Positions 7,412 through 16,257 of a DNA stretch of 53,424 nucleotides are shown one piece after another. Source of the DNA: an uncultured Bacteroidota bacterium. GTDB taxonomy: Bacteria > Bacteroidota > Bacteroidia > Chitinophagales > Saprospiraceae. Location: assembly GCA_937861115.1 (NCBI GenBank), contig CALMBD010000169.1, positions 1-53,424 of the forward strand. Reading direction: 5' to 3'. Position 1 is the stretch's first letter; every line of letters starts with the position of its first letter. Position numbers and translations under genes: made by a program. Under the pieces are notes generated by a model. That model made no database searches. It saw only the letters and a program-made list of their open reading frames with translations, and was not told the origin of the DNA.

Positions 7412-8803
7412 TCAACTTCCTCCTTTAAACTCGCTGACGAGTGTCTGGAGGCTTCCCTTGGCGTCGCCGTAGAGCATGCGGCAATTGTTTCGGAAGAACA
7501 GCAGATTTTCAACGCCAGCAAACCCTTTGCCCTTGCCGCGTTTCATTACTATGACGGTACGGGCCCGGCTGGCTTCGATGATGGGCATGCCCCACAGCGG
7601 ACTGGTTTTGTCTTCCTGTGCGGCGGGATTCACCACGTCGTTGGCGCCGATGACCATGCAAACATCGACGGTATCCATCGTGGGGTTTATGGCATCCATT
7701 TCCACCATGGCGTCGTACGAAATATTGGCTTCTGCGAGCAGTACGTTCATGTGGCCGGGCATACGTCCGGCAACGGGATGTATGGCGAAACTTACTTCAG
7801 CGCCGTTTTTCTCCAGCGCTTCGGTCAGTTCGCGGACGGCGTGTTGCGCCTGCGATACGGCCATGCCGTAACCCGGAACGATCACGACCTTGCTGGCGGC
7901 TTCGAGCATGAGGTATGCGCCGTCGATTTTAACCTCTTTCATTTCACCCACGACCTGGGCGGCTGCACCGGTCACCGGCGTGCCGAAGCCGCCGAGAAAG
8001 ACGTTGGCGACAGACCGGTTCATGGCCTTGCACATGATCAGGGTAAGGATGATCCCGCTGGCTCCTACGAGGGCGCCTGCGACGATCAGCAGGTTGTTCT
8101 GAACGATAAAGCCCGACGCGCAGGCTGCCATCCCGGAATAACTGTTCAGGAGACAGATAACGACCGGCATATCGGCGCCCCCGATGGGTATGACCAGCAA
8201 AATGCCGATGATAAATGCCAGCACGGAGAACAGGGCAAAATAGCGGTATGCCTCCGGCGCTACGGTGTCCAGGGCAAACAGGACTCCCGTCGCCAGGATA
8301 CCGAACAGGACGGCGCCCGTGACAAACTGCTGGCCCGTATACATGATGGGTTTGCCGGAGATAAATTTTTCTTCGAGTTTGGCCCATGCGATCAGCGAAC
8401 CGGAAAATGTAATGGAGCCGATAATCGCCGTCAGCCACAGCACCGTGCCGCCGAATACGCCCTGGCCTTCCGGGTGTGCGTGGAATTCCGCCCAGGCGAC
8501 GAGCAAACTGGCCAGACCGCCAAAACCGTTGAGCAGGCCGACCATTTGCGGCATGCCGGTCATGGGTGTGCGGAATGCGAACAGCAGGCCGATAGCCGTA
8601 CCGATGACCATGCCACCCAGGATGAACTCGAAGCGCTCCACATGCGTATCCATCAGGGTTACGATAATGGCGGCGCCCATACCCACGGCAGAGATGATGT
8701 TGCCGCGTTTGGCCGATACCGGGCTGCTCATCAACTTGAACCCGAGAATAAACGTAATGGCCGAAAGGATATAAACTATATTGATGAGTGTAGTAAGTTC
8801 CAT
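7412..8803 (-). CDS. pntB: NAD(P) transhydrogenase beta subunit
   Basis: The protein has 463 aa. The N-terminal half holds the proton-channel membrane helices (dII). The C-terminal half is the NADP(H)-binding domain dIII with VIVPGYGMAVSQAQHAVREL, EVSFAIHPVAGRMPGHMNVLLAEA, the DVCMVIGANDVVNPAA loop and VIVMKRGKGKGFAGVENLLF. These are hallmark PntB motifs. With PntA1 and PntA2 it forms the inner-membrane enzyme coupling proton translocation to hydride transfer from NADH to NADP+. It starts 1 bp after the pntA2 stop. NADPH from this enzyme would suit reductive lipid synthesis, but that link is only inference. Confidence 0.95.
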   Translation of the reverse strand: MELTTLINIVYILSAITFILGFKLMSSPVSAKRGNIISAVGMGAAIIVTLMDTHVERFEFILGGMVIGTAIGLLFAFRTPMTGMPQMVGLLNGFGGLASLLVAWAEFHAHPEGQGVFGGTVLWLTAIIGSITFSGSLIAWAKLEEKFISGKPIMYTGQQFVTGAVLFGILATGVLFALDTVAPEAYRYFALFSVLAFIIGILLVIPIGGADMPVVICLLNSYSGMAACASGFIVQNNLLIVAGALVGASGIILTLIMCKAMNRSVANVFLGGFGTPVTGAAAQVVGEMKEVKIDGAYLMLEAASKVVIVPGYGMAVSQAQHAVRELTEALEKNGAEVSFAIHPVAGRMPGHMNVLLAEANISYDAMVEMDAINPTMDTVDVCMVIGANDVVNPAAQEDKTSPLWGMPIIEASRARTVIVMKRGKGKGFAGVENLLFFRNNCRMLYGDAKGSLQTLVSEFKGGS

Positions 8804-8804
8804 G

Positions 8805-9107
8805 TTATTTTTTCTCTTTTTTCTTGAACATGTTGAGCATCCTGTTGGTCACGAAGTAGCCGCCCGCCACATTGATCATGGCAAATGCCACGGCACAACC
8901 GCCGAGCAGGGCTGCAAAATCGTTGGTGCCGCCCTTGGCCAGACCGGCCGCCAGCAAGGCGCCCAGTACCGTGATACCGGAAATGGCATTGGAACCCGAC
9001 ATCAGCGGCGTGTGCAGCAGAGAAGGGACTTTGGAAATAACCTCGAACCCCAAAAAGATGGACAACACGAGGATGAAAAGGAGAAAAACAAGTATAGTAG
9101 TTTCCAT
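8805..9107 (-). CDS. pntA2: NAD(P) transhydrogenase alpha-2 (membrane) subunit
   Basis: The protein has 100 aa from METTILVFLL. The frame is open for 85 codons further upstream, but that overlaps pntA1 and is low-complexity antisense-like sequence. It is the membrane part of the alpha subunit as a separate protein, a common natural split: four helices with FLGFEVISKVPSLLHTPLMS and NAISGITVLGALLAAG, then FAMINVAGGYFVTNRMLNMF and a KKKEKK tail. It sits between pntA1 (58 bp gap) and pntB (1 bp gap). Confidence 0.95.
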   Translation of the reverse strand: METTILVFLLFILVLSIFLGFEVISKVPSLLHTPLMSGSNAISGITVLGALLAAGLAKGGTNDFAALLGGCAVAFAMINVAGGYFVTNRMLNMFKKKEKK

Positions 9108-9165
9108 TTGAAACTGAGTTAATGGTAAACGTTCTGATGATGCAATTCCGCCTGATGGCAAGGAA

Positions 9166-10278
9166 TTACAGTTCCCGGACGACTCTTCCGCCGTGCGTAA
9201 CGACGCAGCCCTGCAGGATATCGTCTTCCAGGTCCAGGTTGAATCTTTTTGCTTCTTTATCCCAGAATTCGTCGATAAAGTTGAACAGGTTGGCCGAGTA
9301 CATCTGGCTGGCATGTACGGCAACCCTGCCGGGCATGTTTTCGAGGCCGATGATCCGGACACCGTTCATATCCACCTCCTTGCCCAGTTCGGCGCCTTCG
9401 ACGTTGCCGCCGGTTTCGACGGCCAGGTCGACGAGAATACTGCCGGGTTTCATGCCGGCCACCATTTCCTTGGTGATGATCAGGGGCGCCTTTCTGCCGA
9501 AAACCTGTGCAGTAGTTATGACGACATCGCTGAGGGCGCATTGCTTGGCCATGGCGTCGCGTTGAATTTGAAGTTGTTCTTCGGTCAATGCTTTGGCGTA
9601 GCCGTCTTTGGTTTGTCCGGTTTCACCCAGGTCCACCTCAAAAAAACGGGCGCCGAGCGATTTGACCTGTTCGGCCACGGCAGGGCGCGTATCGAAGGCG
9701 TCAACCCGTGCGCCAAGGCGTTTAGCCGTGGCAATGGCCTGCAACCCCGCAACACCTGCACCGATGATGAACACCCGTGCCGGATTGATGGTGCCCGCAG
9801 GCGTTGTCATCATGGGAAACACCCGATCGGTGCGCTCGGCAGCGAGAATAACGGCGTAATAACCCGCCAGGCTTGCCTGCGAACTGAGAGCGTCCATTTT
9901 TTGCGCACGTGTGGTGCGGGGAATAAGTTCCATCGCAACCGCAGTCACGCCCTTTTCAGCCAGCCGGCTGATCAGCGATTTCTCGTTAAACGGATCGAGG
10001 TAACTGACGTGGATACCGCCGGATTTTAGTCCCTGCACATCGGCATCGTCCGGTTTGCGCAATTGCAGCACGATGTCGCTCTGCAATATGGCTGCGCGGT
10101 CGCCGCTGATGGTAGCGCCTGCTTTTTCATAGTCGCTGTCCGGAACGCGGATACCCGCCCCCATACCGCTTTCGACTACCACGGTTGCGCCTGCGGCAAC
10201 CAGTTTTTTCACGTCGTTGGGGATGACGACTGCGCGCAGCTCCCCGGGGTGTGTTTCTTTTGGTATTCCAATCTGCAT
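9166..10278 (-). CDS. pntA1: NAD(P) transhydrogenase alpha-1 (NAD-binding) subunit
   Basis: The protein has 370 aa and is the soluble dI domain. It starts MQIGIPKETHPGE, carries PRTTRAQKMDALSSQASLAG, the dinucleotide-binding FIIGAGVAGLQAIATAKRLGA (Rossmann GxGxxG) and DAFDTRP, and ends with the VVTHGGRVV region. It is homologous to alanine dehydrogenase, but the SSQASLAGYYAV motif and the following pntA2-pntB genes identify the transhydrogenase. It is the first gene of pntA1-A2-B and lies 43 bp after the 202-aa membrane protein on the same strand. Confidence 0.95.
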   Translation of the reverse strand: MQIGIPKETHPGELRAVVIPNDVKKLVAAGATVVVESGMGAGIRVPDSDYEKAGATISGDRAAILQSDIVLQLRKPDDADVQGLKSGGIHVSYLDPFNEKSLISRLAEKGVTAVAMELIPRTTRAQKMDALSSQASLAGYYAVILAAERTDRVFPMMTTPAGTINPARVFIIGAGVAGLQAIATAKRLGARVDAFDTRPAVAEQVKSLGARFFEVDLGETGQTKDGYAKALTEEQLQIQRDAMAKQCALSDVVITTAQVFGRKAPLIITKEMVAGMKPGSILVDLAVETGGNVEGAELGKEVDMNGVRIIGLENMPGRVAVHASQMYSANLFNFIDEFWDKEAKRFNLDLEDDILQGCVVTHGGRVVREL

Positions 10279-10321
10279 AAGGTCTCAGATGTCAATTCGG
10301 TGAATAAGTCGGATATGGTCT

Positions 10322-10930
10322 TTATCTCATTTTGGGTTGTCGTCTTTTGCCTCCGGGGCGGAAGCCTTTGCCACCCAGCCCCATCATGGAAGGATTCATC
10401 GCCTGCCCGGCCTGCTTGAGCTGCTTTTCCACTTCCTTGATCTGATCCTTGAGCATGGGTTCGGTGATATGGAGTTTTTTGAGCTCGGCAAACTGGCTCT
10501 GGGCCGCCTTGACATTATTCCGTGCCGCAGCCACCATTACGAGTTGGAGCATGGCTGCTCCGCGCTCGTTTTCAGAAGGCAGGCCGGCAACCAGTGCCTG
10601 TTTAAGCCAGACCTCCGCAGTGACAAAATCGCGCTTTTGCATGGCCAGCGCACCGTGGGTCATGTAATACACCCCCTTGTAACCTACCAGCAGTAATTTC
10701 GGGAAATAGGTCATTTTGAGCCTTGCTTCGGCTTCGGCGATCTGTTGTTGCCCCATCAACTGGTTGCTCGACAGGATAGTGCCCAGCATCAGGTAGCCTG
10801 CCAGCATGATTATGCCGACCAGTAAAAACGGAAACCCGTACCAGAAGCCGTAAGCTGCCCACAACAGAATTCCACCCAGAATACCGCCCACGATCAGGGC
10901 AAATCGCAAATAAATATTGATGACAAACAT
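10322..10930 (-). CDS. Two-helix membrane protein with TPR-like repeats
   Basis: The protein has 202 aa. Two transmembrane helices at about residues 7-50 (IYLRFALIVGGILGGILLWAA...) are followed by amphipathic helices resembling one or two TPR units (GALAMQKRDFVTAEVWLKQALVAG, MLQLVMVAAARNNVKAAQSQF). The C-terminus is basic and Gly-rich (GGKGFRPGGKRRQPKMR). I do not recognise a named family. It is upstream of pntA1 on the same strand and could share a transcript; a possible -7 element lies at 10964. Confidence 0.65.
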   Translation of the reverse strand: MFVINIYLRFALIVGGILGGILLWAAYGFWYGFPFLLVGIIMLAGYLMLGTILSSNQLMGQQQIAEAEARLKMTYFPKLLLVGYKGVYYMTHGALAMQKRDFVTAEVWLKQALVAGLPSENERGAAMLQLVMVAAARNNVKAAQSQFAELKKLHITEPMLKDQIKEVEKQLKQAGQAMNPSMMGLGGKGFRPGGKRRQPKMR

Positions 10931-10963
10931 GCGTTGAACGGACTATTGCTGCATAATCCGGGG

Positions 10964-10971
10964 CGAAAATA
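10964..10971 (-). promoter_or_regulatory. Candidate -7 element (TATTTTCG)
   Basis: On the minus strand this reads TATTTTCGC, one base from TAnnTTTG, 33 bp before the start at 10930. Confidence 0.3.
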
Positions 10972-11012
10972 GAAAAGCCTGTCCGGTAAACGAAGCGGGC
11001 CGGGCATGTCTG

Positions 11013-11453
11013 TTATATTTTTTTGAAATAAAATATTGTTTTGTCGTCGTTGAGGGCCCTGTACCGCAAGGTCGATGTGTCGCAACCCAGTATCTGGTTG
11101 CATTGCCTGGCTGATTTTTTGATTTCCGTAAAACACCATCCCTCACTTGCAGTGAGACTGTCGGTAACACAGGAAGCGCTGATGCAGTCGGTAAACACGG
11201 CAATTTTTTCCTGTTCCTGGATGGCATTCCCCCGGTACCGGATCAAAAGATCGTCATTGAATTCTATGACCAGGGAACTGTCCTGCAGGTTTTGCCAGCG
11301 GCCCTGAAGGGCATCTAGCAACTCCTGGGCCGGGGGACCGGGCGCTTCTTCATTTCCCGGGTGTTCACCGGTTCCCGGAGTTTTGGTCGGGTTGAGGTTG
11401 CACGAAATAGTGAAACTTACGATGGCAATGAGGTAAAGAATGCATTTGTTCAT
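11013..11453 (-). CDS. Cysteine-rich lipoprotein of unknown function
   Basis: The protein has 146 aa. The lipoprotein signal MNKCILYLIAIVSFTISC has lipobox TISC. A Pro/Gly/Glu-rich linker of about 25 residues follows, then a small domain starting LLDALQGRWQNLQDSSLVIEF that resembles lipocalin-like beta folds. Six Cys lie in the mature region (DCISASC, GWC, RQC, GC and the acylated one), suggesting disulfides. It lies 42 bp from another lipoprotein gene on the same strand. No function can be assigned. Confidence 0.65.
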   Translation of the reverse strand: MNKCILYLIAIVSFTISCNLNPTKTPGTGEHPGNEEAPGPPAQELLDALQGRWQNLQDSSLVIEFNDDLLIRYRGNAIQEQEKIAVFTDCISASCVTDSLTASEGWCFTEIKKSARQCNQILGCDTSTLRYRALNDDKTIFYFKKI

Positions 11454-11495
11454 GAAAAACTGGATTGCGTTTCGGGACTAAACTGAAAACAAAAA

Positions 11496-12041
11496 CTATT
11501 CCCAATCTGCTTTCCGGTGTACCGTCAGGCCGTAGCCGGAGTCTTTAGGCAGGTCCAGCACGACAAACAAACCTGCCGTCGGACTGTATTGAACGTGCAT
11601 TGTATATTGAATCTTGTGCCGGTTGTCGTAGGCAACCGACCCGTCGGCGGCAAGGGTGTAGTTGCGGTGGCTGGAAAGGCATTCCGGGAAATGAAGACCG
11701 GTGAACAATTCGACGGATTGTTGGCCACTCTGCCGCAGTATGAAGGAGTTGGTCGTTGTACCGGCGTGTATATTTATTTTGTAGAGACCTTTTTCGACCT
11801 TGAAAAACCGCCGGTTGTAATCTGCGGCATCGGCATTGATCAAAACAGCCTCCGGGTAGTCAAAACGGCACCAATTGCCTTTTTCCTCGGTGCGTGGTAC
11901 CGGCGCAGCGGTGCTGAACTGAATAAACGGGCCCGTCGGTGCCGCTTTGCGCTGTTGCGGGGCAGGCGCCTGCCCGCAGGCGGCCAGGAGGAACGCAAGG
12001 AGATACCCACACGCAAGGGTCGGGAAGTAATTGGATCGCAT
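11496..12041 (-). CDS. Lipoprotein of unknown function
   Basis: The protein has 181 aa. The signal peptide ends LAFLLAAC (lipobox LAAC), followed by a Gln/Pro/Ala linker. The mature domain is beta-rich (RFFKVEKGLYKINIHAGTTTNSFILRQSGQ, QYTMHVQYSPTAGLFVVLDL). No recognised family. It is upstream of the 11013 lipoprotein on the same strand and probably cotranscribed. Confidence 0.65.
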   Translation of the reverse strand: MRSNYFPTLACGYLLAFLLAACGQAPAPQQRKAAPTGPFIQFSTAAPVPRTEEKGNWCRFDYPEAVLINADAADYNRRFFKVEKGLYKINIHAGTTTNSFILRQSGQQSVELFTGLHFPECLSSHRNYTLAADGSVAYDNRHKIQYTMHVQYSPTAGLFVVLDLPKDSGYGLTVHRKADWE

Positions 12042-12094
12042 GGCGTGGTTGTGATGTTTTGGTGAGTAAGTTAAACAGATTACCGGTAAGGGAT

Positions 12095-12147
12095 TTTAGA
12101 GAGAGACTTGAAGAAGTTTGTGTAAACCGCCCCGGTCTCTCTCTAAA
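12095..12147. repeat. 13-bp perfect inverted repeat downstream of a TonB receptor gene
   Basis: TTTAGAGAGAGAC (12095-12107) pairs perfectly with GTCTCTCTCTAAA (12135-12147) around a 27-nt loop. It is 18 bp past the end of the TonB receptor gene. There is no long T-run on either side, so terminator function is only possible. Confidence 0.6.
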
Positions 12148-12164
12148 CCTTGCTCTTATTTAAA

Positions 12165-14474
12165 TCATATTCGCCAGTCCAGCCGCAGGGTGTAGTTGCG
12201 CGGCGCTTCGAGTAGCGCCGGTCTTGCGGAGTACTCTTCGTTGAACAGGTTGCTGCACAAGGCGCTGACTTTCAGTGTGCTGTTGAGTTTGTACGATGCT
12301 CGCAGGTCTACTACCGTAAAGCCGCCGTTGTTGTTCATGCGGAAATTCCTGACGCCTGCAAAAGGCTCCACAAAAGGCAGTTCGAATATCTGATCGATGG
12401 CTTTCATGAAACTGTTGTATTGCACGGCACTGCCCAGCGAGAATCTGCCGATCGAGTATTCCGCGTCAAATTTGAACATGTGGTTGTAGCGGTACTTCAG
12501 TACGTTGCTGGTATCGGACGAACCATAAACCAGTCGCAGCGAGTCGTTGAATTCCTTGTATTTCGGATTGATACCGGTGTATCCGGTGATAATGGCAAGC
12601 GTACCGTTGCCGATTTGCCCCTGCCCGACCACGGATATCTCTGCACCCGTAATGCGCGTATCTCCGGAGTTTTGCGATTCAAAACTGGCGCCCACGGTGG
12701 GGAACAGCCGTATTTCCGCCAGGACAAATTCCATCATGTTCTGGTACTCGGAGACAAATCCGGTTATATCCACAAAACCCTGCCATTTGCCCACGCGAAA
12801 GCCTTGCTTGAGCCCCATCTCAGCCGTCCAGCCCGTTTCCGAGACCAGTTTCGGGTTCGGGCGTACCGAGTTGCCGGCGCTGAAGTCGGTATTGATAAAT
12901 TTCTCTGCGATAGTCGGATAACGGTATCCCTGCCCCCAGGAGGCGCGCAGGTATGAAGCCTGAGCGATCTGGTAGTTGGCGCCGAGCCGGTAAACAGGCT
13001 TGGATTCCTTGAACTCACCCCCGTTGGGAAGGGTATCGAGGTTGGTGGCATCGATGCGGATAACCTCCGGTCCGTTCAGGCGATTCTGTTCGTAGCGAAC
13101 ACCGCCCGACAGGTTCAGCCGGTTGAATACCTTGTAATCGAGTTGCAGGTAACCGGCAATGTTGCGTGTTTTGAAATTGCCATTGTAGAGCTCGGCCTCT
13201 ACGGTTGTTAAAATGCCCACCACACCTGCGGTCGCCACGAGGCCGAGATGATCCATTCTGCGCTGAATCTGGTACTCTCCGTAGTACATACGGCTGTCGT
13301 TGCTCTGGTTACCGCTGTTGTTGTTGTGGACATAGAAATAGCGCCCCAGAAACTTGTGCCGGTTGCCGCCCTGGTCGAAATACTGGACAGAGGGGTCTAT
13401 GGTATATCGCAGGCGCCCAAGCGACCTGGAAGCGGAACCGAGGCCCGGCTGCAGCGCTGCAATGCTGTCGTTGCCCCAGATGAAGAAACTGCCGCTTTTG
13501 CCAAAGTTGATATTGGTGTTGAGGCCGAACGTCAGCCGGTCACTAAAGCGGTAGCGCAGATTGGGCGTAATGCGGCCGTAGCGGCTGTACGTGTTTTTGT
13601 TGTAACTGTCGCGATACAGGCCGTACATACCCAGGACAAGGTCGAGCTTGCCGATTTTTTCCCGGTGGCCGACACTGAAGCCTGTCTCGACGGGGAGTTG
13701 AATAGAGGAGGTGTCTGCGCCCCACCATTTTTTTCTGCTGTCTTTCGGCGTATCCCAGATTTTAGCGAAAACAGCGGCATTCGTTTCAGGTTTGTCTTTT
13801 GCAAATCCCGTGCGGATGTTGATGATGCCGTTCATGGCCGAGGAGCCATACAATGCAGATGCAGCGCCTTTCAGCACCTCGATCTGGCTGATGTTCTCGA
13901 CAGGGAAATCATCCCAGTTGGGAAAACCGGCATCGGCCTGAAGGGCGGGGATATCGTCAACGAGCAACAAAACCCGTGTGCCGGCGCCATAAGAGAACCC
14001 TGCGCCGCCGCGGATACTGGCCTGACCGTCGATGATACTCACCCCCGGTACCTTTACCAGTACTTCATCGATGGAGGTGGTATTGGTATTATCCAGCAGT
14101 CGCGGCTTCAATACGTCGATGGAGACGGTCACTTCACCCAGCGGCTTTTCAAATTTTCCGGCCGTTACAGTGGCGGTTTGCAGGAGGTTGTCGCTATCGC
14201 CGAGTTGAAGCGTCTGTCCCGCAGTAAGGCGGAGGGTTTGCGTCCTGGATTCGTAGCCGATAAAGGAAAAAACAATTTCGTGGTTGCCTGCAGGCAGCGA
14301 CAGGGAATATGCGCCCGAAGCATCGGTCGCCGATCCCGTCTCGGCGCTTTTTACGGTTACGCCAATCAGGGGCTCTCCGGTTGCGATATCGGTGACCACG
14401 CCTTGCAGCGTAGCATTTTGACCGTAGGCGAAGTGGAGCAAAAGGGAAAACAGGAGGGTAAGGTGTTGTCGCAT
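12165..14474 (-). CDS. TonB-dependent outer-membrane receptor
   Basis: The protein has 769 aa when started at [18 protein letters not shown], the Met that gives a proper signal peptide; 22 more codons are open upstream. Domains in order: signal peptide to about 19; a CarboxypepD_reg-like beta sandwich ([37 protein letters not shown]) to about 95; a plug ([39 protein letters not shown], then [29 protein letters not shown]) to about 240; and a beta-barrel ending in [10 protein letters not shown]. The plug pattern resembles colicin I/vitamin B12/siderophore-type receptors. Substrate is unknown. It stands alone, without a SusD partner. Confidence 0.9.
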   Translation of the reverse strand: MRQHLTLLFSLLLHFAYGQNATLQGVVTDIATGEPLIGVTVKSAETGSATDASGAYSLSLPAGNHEIVFSFIGYESRTQTLRLTAGQTLQLGDSDNLLQTATVTAGKFEKPLGEVTVSIDVLKPRLLDNTNTTSIDEVLVKVPGVSIIDGQASIRGGAGFSYGAGTRVLLLVDDIPALQADAGFPNWDDFPVENISQIEVLKGAASALYGSSAMNGIINIRTGFAKDKPETNAAVFAKIWDTPKDSRKKWWGADTSSIQLPVETGFSVGHREKIGKLDLVLGMYGLYRDSYNKNTYSRYGRITPNLRYRFSDRLTFGLNTNINFGKSGSFFIWGNDSIAALQPGLGSASRSLGRLRYTIDPSVQYFDQGGNRHKFLGRYFYVHNNNSGNQSNDSRMYYGEYQIQRRMDHLGLVATAGVVGILTTVEAELYNGNFKTRNIAGYLQLDYKVFNRLNLSGGVRYEQNRLNGPEVIRIDATNLDTLPNGGEFKESKPVYRLGANYQIAQASYLRASWGQGYRYPTIAEKFINTDFSAGNSVRPNPKLVSETGWTAEMGLKQGFRVGKWQGFVDITGFVSEYQNMMEFVLAEIRLFPTVGASFESQNSGDTRITGAEISVVGQGQIGNGTLAIITGYTGINPKYKEFNDSLRLVYGSSDTSNVLKYRYNHMFKFDAEYSIGRFSLGSAVQYNSFMKAIDQIFELPFVEPFAGVRNFRMNNNGGFTVVDLRASYKLNSTLKVSALCSNLFNEEYSARPALLEAPRNYTLRLDWRI

Positions 14475-14558
14475 AATTACGGTTTTGGATGAAAAAATAT
14501 TTTCAGCGGGGTAAAAGTAAAAATTTTTGATGCCGCGCATAATTCAGGACGCGGAACT

Positions 14559-15353
14559 TCAATATCTGGATTTCCCAATGCGCCGCAAGCGGTGCAGGAT
14601 AGCGCGGATAACGATCCAGGCATGTGCCAGGAGTGCTGGTATCAGGCCAAAATGGCGGCGCATCACGTCGAAACGGTCGCGCAGGCTCTGCCGATGCCGC
14701 TGTTTGGAAATGCCACCCATCAGGTAGTCGGTCGTAATAAACCCGGTATTGACATTCTCGCGGCTTTTTTTCAGGATTTTGATGCACCAGTCGTAATCGG
14801 CGCAAAGGTTGTTTTCAATAAATGGCGGCGCCAGCGTGCGGCGCGGGATAAAAGCCTGGTGCACCACCAGCATACCCCCCAGAAAATCGCGCCAGTACAG
14901 TTTTTTGGGGAGTTGCCGGGTGCTTAATTCACTCATCGTGCCTGCCGGTACCCTGTCTTCGTTTACCAGCAGGGTTTCGCCGTACAATACGTCTGTTTGC
15001 GGTGTGACAAGGGCGGCCATTTTTTCCAGGACGTCGGGCGCATGGATATGGTCACCGCTGTTAAGGCACCAGACAAAGTCGCCTGTCGCCATTTTTAATC
15101 CCTTGCTCATCGCATCGTACAGCCCTTTGTCCGGTTCCGAAATCCAGTGCACATTAGGCATGGTTTGAGCGAATTCCTGTATGATCTTCAGGGAGTTATC
15201 CTTGGAGGCGCCGTCTACGAAAATGTATTCGATGTGCGGCCAAGTCTGCCGGCGTACACTTTCCATCGTGCCGGGCAGGTCTTTTTCGCCGTTGTATACG
15301 ACGGTGATGATGGTGAAAACGGTGGACGGGGGTGGTAGGACGGTAGACGGCAT
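14559..15353 (-). CDS. Family 2 glycosyltransferase
   Basis: The protein has 264 aa. The GT-A core is FTIITVVYNGEKDLPGTMESVRRQTWPHIEYIFVDGASKDNS, then ISEPDKGLYDAMSKGLKMATGDFVWCLNSGD, with NSGD at the usual DxD position as in the WcaE/colanic-type subgroup of GT2. C-terminal residues include GGMLVVHQAFIPRR, the acceptor-side D/E region ADYDWCIKIL, and a hydrophobic helix that may touch the membrane. Sugar and acceptor are unknown. It is divergent from the LysE-type gene; a weak -7 (GATGTTTG) lies at 15371-15378. Confidence 0.9.
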   Translation of the reverse strand: MPSTVLPPPSTVFTIITVVYNGEKDLPGTMESVRRQTWPHIEYIFVDGASKDNSLKIIQEFAQTMPNVHWISEPDKGLYDAMSKGLKMATGDFVWCLNSGDHIHAPDVLEKMAALVTPQTDVLYGETLLVNEDRVPAGTMSELSTRQLPKKLYWRDFLGGMLVVHQAFIPRRTLAPPFIENNLCADYDWCIKILKKSRENVNTGFITTDYLMGGISKQRHRQSLRDRFDVMRRHFGLIPALLAHAWIVIRAILHRLRRIGKSRY

Positions 15354-15523
15354 GAATACTACTTTGGGGCAAACATCGGAAAAACTGCGTTATTCGTTAT
15401 TATCGTCATTCGTCATTGTCGTTGGAGGATGATTGTGGTGCCTTATTGCGAAAGCGTTGGGTTGCGCGGATGATCTTAATCACGGGAATTCAAGATTAGC
15501 CCTTATTTTTCCCTTTAAAAAAC

Positions 15524-16141
15524 GTGTTGACCTTGTTTTTTGCGGGCTTCGGCCTGAGTTTGCTGGGCTCCCTGCCACCGGGGCTGATCAGTCTGTCTGT
15601 AGCGCAAACAGCCATTTACCGAGGACTGCTGGCGGCCTTGTTGCTGGCTGCAGGGGCTGCTTTTGCAGAGTTTTTTCAGGCCTGGGCGGCAGTGGTACTA
15701 ACAGACTGGTTTATATCGCATCCCTTTGCAGAACGGGTTTTTCAATGGGCTGCAGTACCTGTATTTCTTGGATTGGGCCTTTACCTGCTGTTTTGGGCGA
15801 GGCCACCCCGGCAACAGGGCAGGGTAGCGGAGGTGTTGCTGTTCAAACAGGTCGGCAGGGGTGTGCTGTTGAGTGCTTTTAACCTGCTGGCTATTCCATA
15901 CTGGTTTGTATACTGCGGCTCGCTGCGCACGTCAGGCGTATGGGCGACAGAGAGTCTGGGCAATACGCTTGTTTTTTCTGCAGGCGTTACGGTTGGGACA
16001 ATGGCTGCCCTTGGCTTGTATGCACTGCTCGGGCAGTTGATCGTGCAGCGGTCACGCGCGATGGCCTGGTATGCCAACCGCTTTGTGGGACTTATTTTTC
16101 TGGTTTTGGGAGTTAAATTGCTGGTGGGATTACTACAATGA
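15524..16141 (+). CDS. LysE/RhtB-type exporter
   Basis: The protein has 205 aa with about six hydrophobic segments. The N-terminal motif GFGLSLLGSLPPGLISLSVAQTAIYRGLLAAL has the PPG signature and following helix of the LysE superfamily, whose members export amino acids or related small molecules. The start codon is GTG at 15524; no ATG occurs near the correct N-terminus. It ends at a strong palindrome shared with the convergent TPR gene. Substrate is unknown. Confidence 0.8.
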   Translation: MLTLFFAGFGLSLLGSLPPGLISLSVAQTAIYRGLLAALLLAAGAAFAEFFQAWAAVVLTDWFISHPFAERVFQWAAVPVFLGLGLYLLFWARPPRQQGRVAEVLLFKQVGRGVLLSAFNLLAIPYWFVYCGSLRTSGVWATESLGNTLVFSAGVTVGTMAALGLYALLGQLIVQRSRAMAWYANRFVGLIFLVLGVKLLVGLLQ

Positions 16142-16172
16142 TACGTTGCAAATTTATTGACAAAGGTGTGTT

Positions 16173-16224
16173 GCAAAACAAATCGCCCCATACGGCAGAT
16201 GCTGTACGGGGCGATTTGTTTTGC
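16173..16224. terminator. Bidirectional terminator between convergent genes
   Basis: Perfect 17-bp arms GCAAAACAAATCGCCCC (16173-16189) and GGGGCGATTTGTTTTGC (16208-16224) extend inward after one mismatch. A/T-rich outer parts of the arms give U-rich ends in both directions. It lies between the LysE-type gene and the TPR gene. Confidence 0.8.
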
Positions 16225-16257
16225 AGCGGTAACGGGCGATATTCCCGTCGCAGGTAA

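Noticed and set aside
7337-8827. 496-codon plus-strand open frame
   Set aside because: It is antisense to pntB, whose protein matches transhydrogenase motifs throughout. The frame reads as His/Gly-rich low-information protein.
8805-10278. Frameshifted pntA gene
   Set aside because: Separate alpha-1 and alpha-2 subunits are a common natural arrangement; both ORFs are complete and separated by a proper gap.
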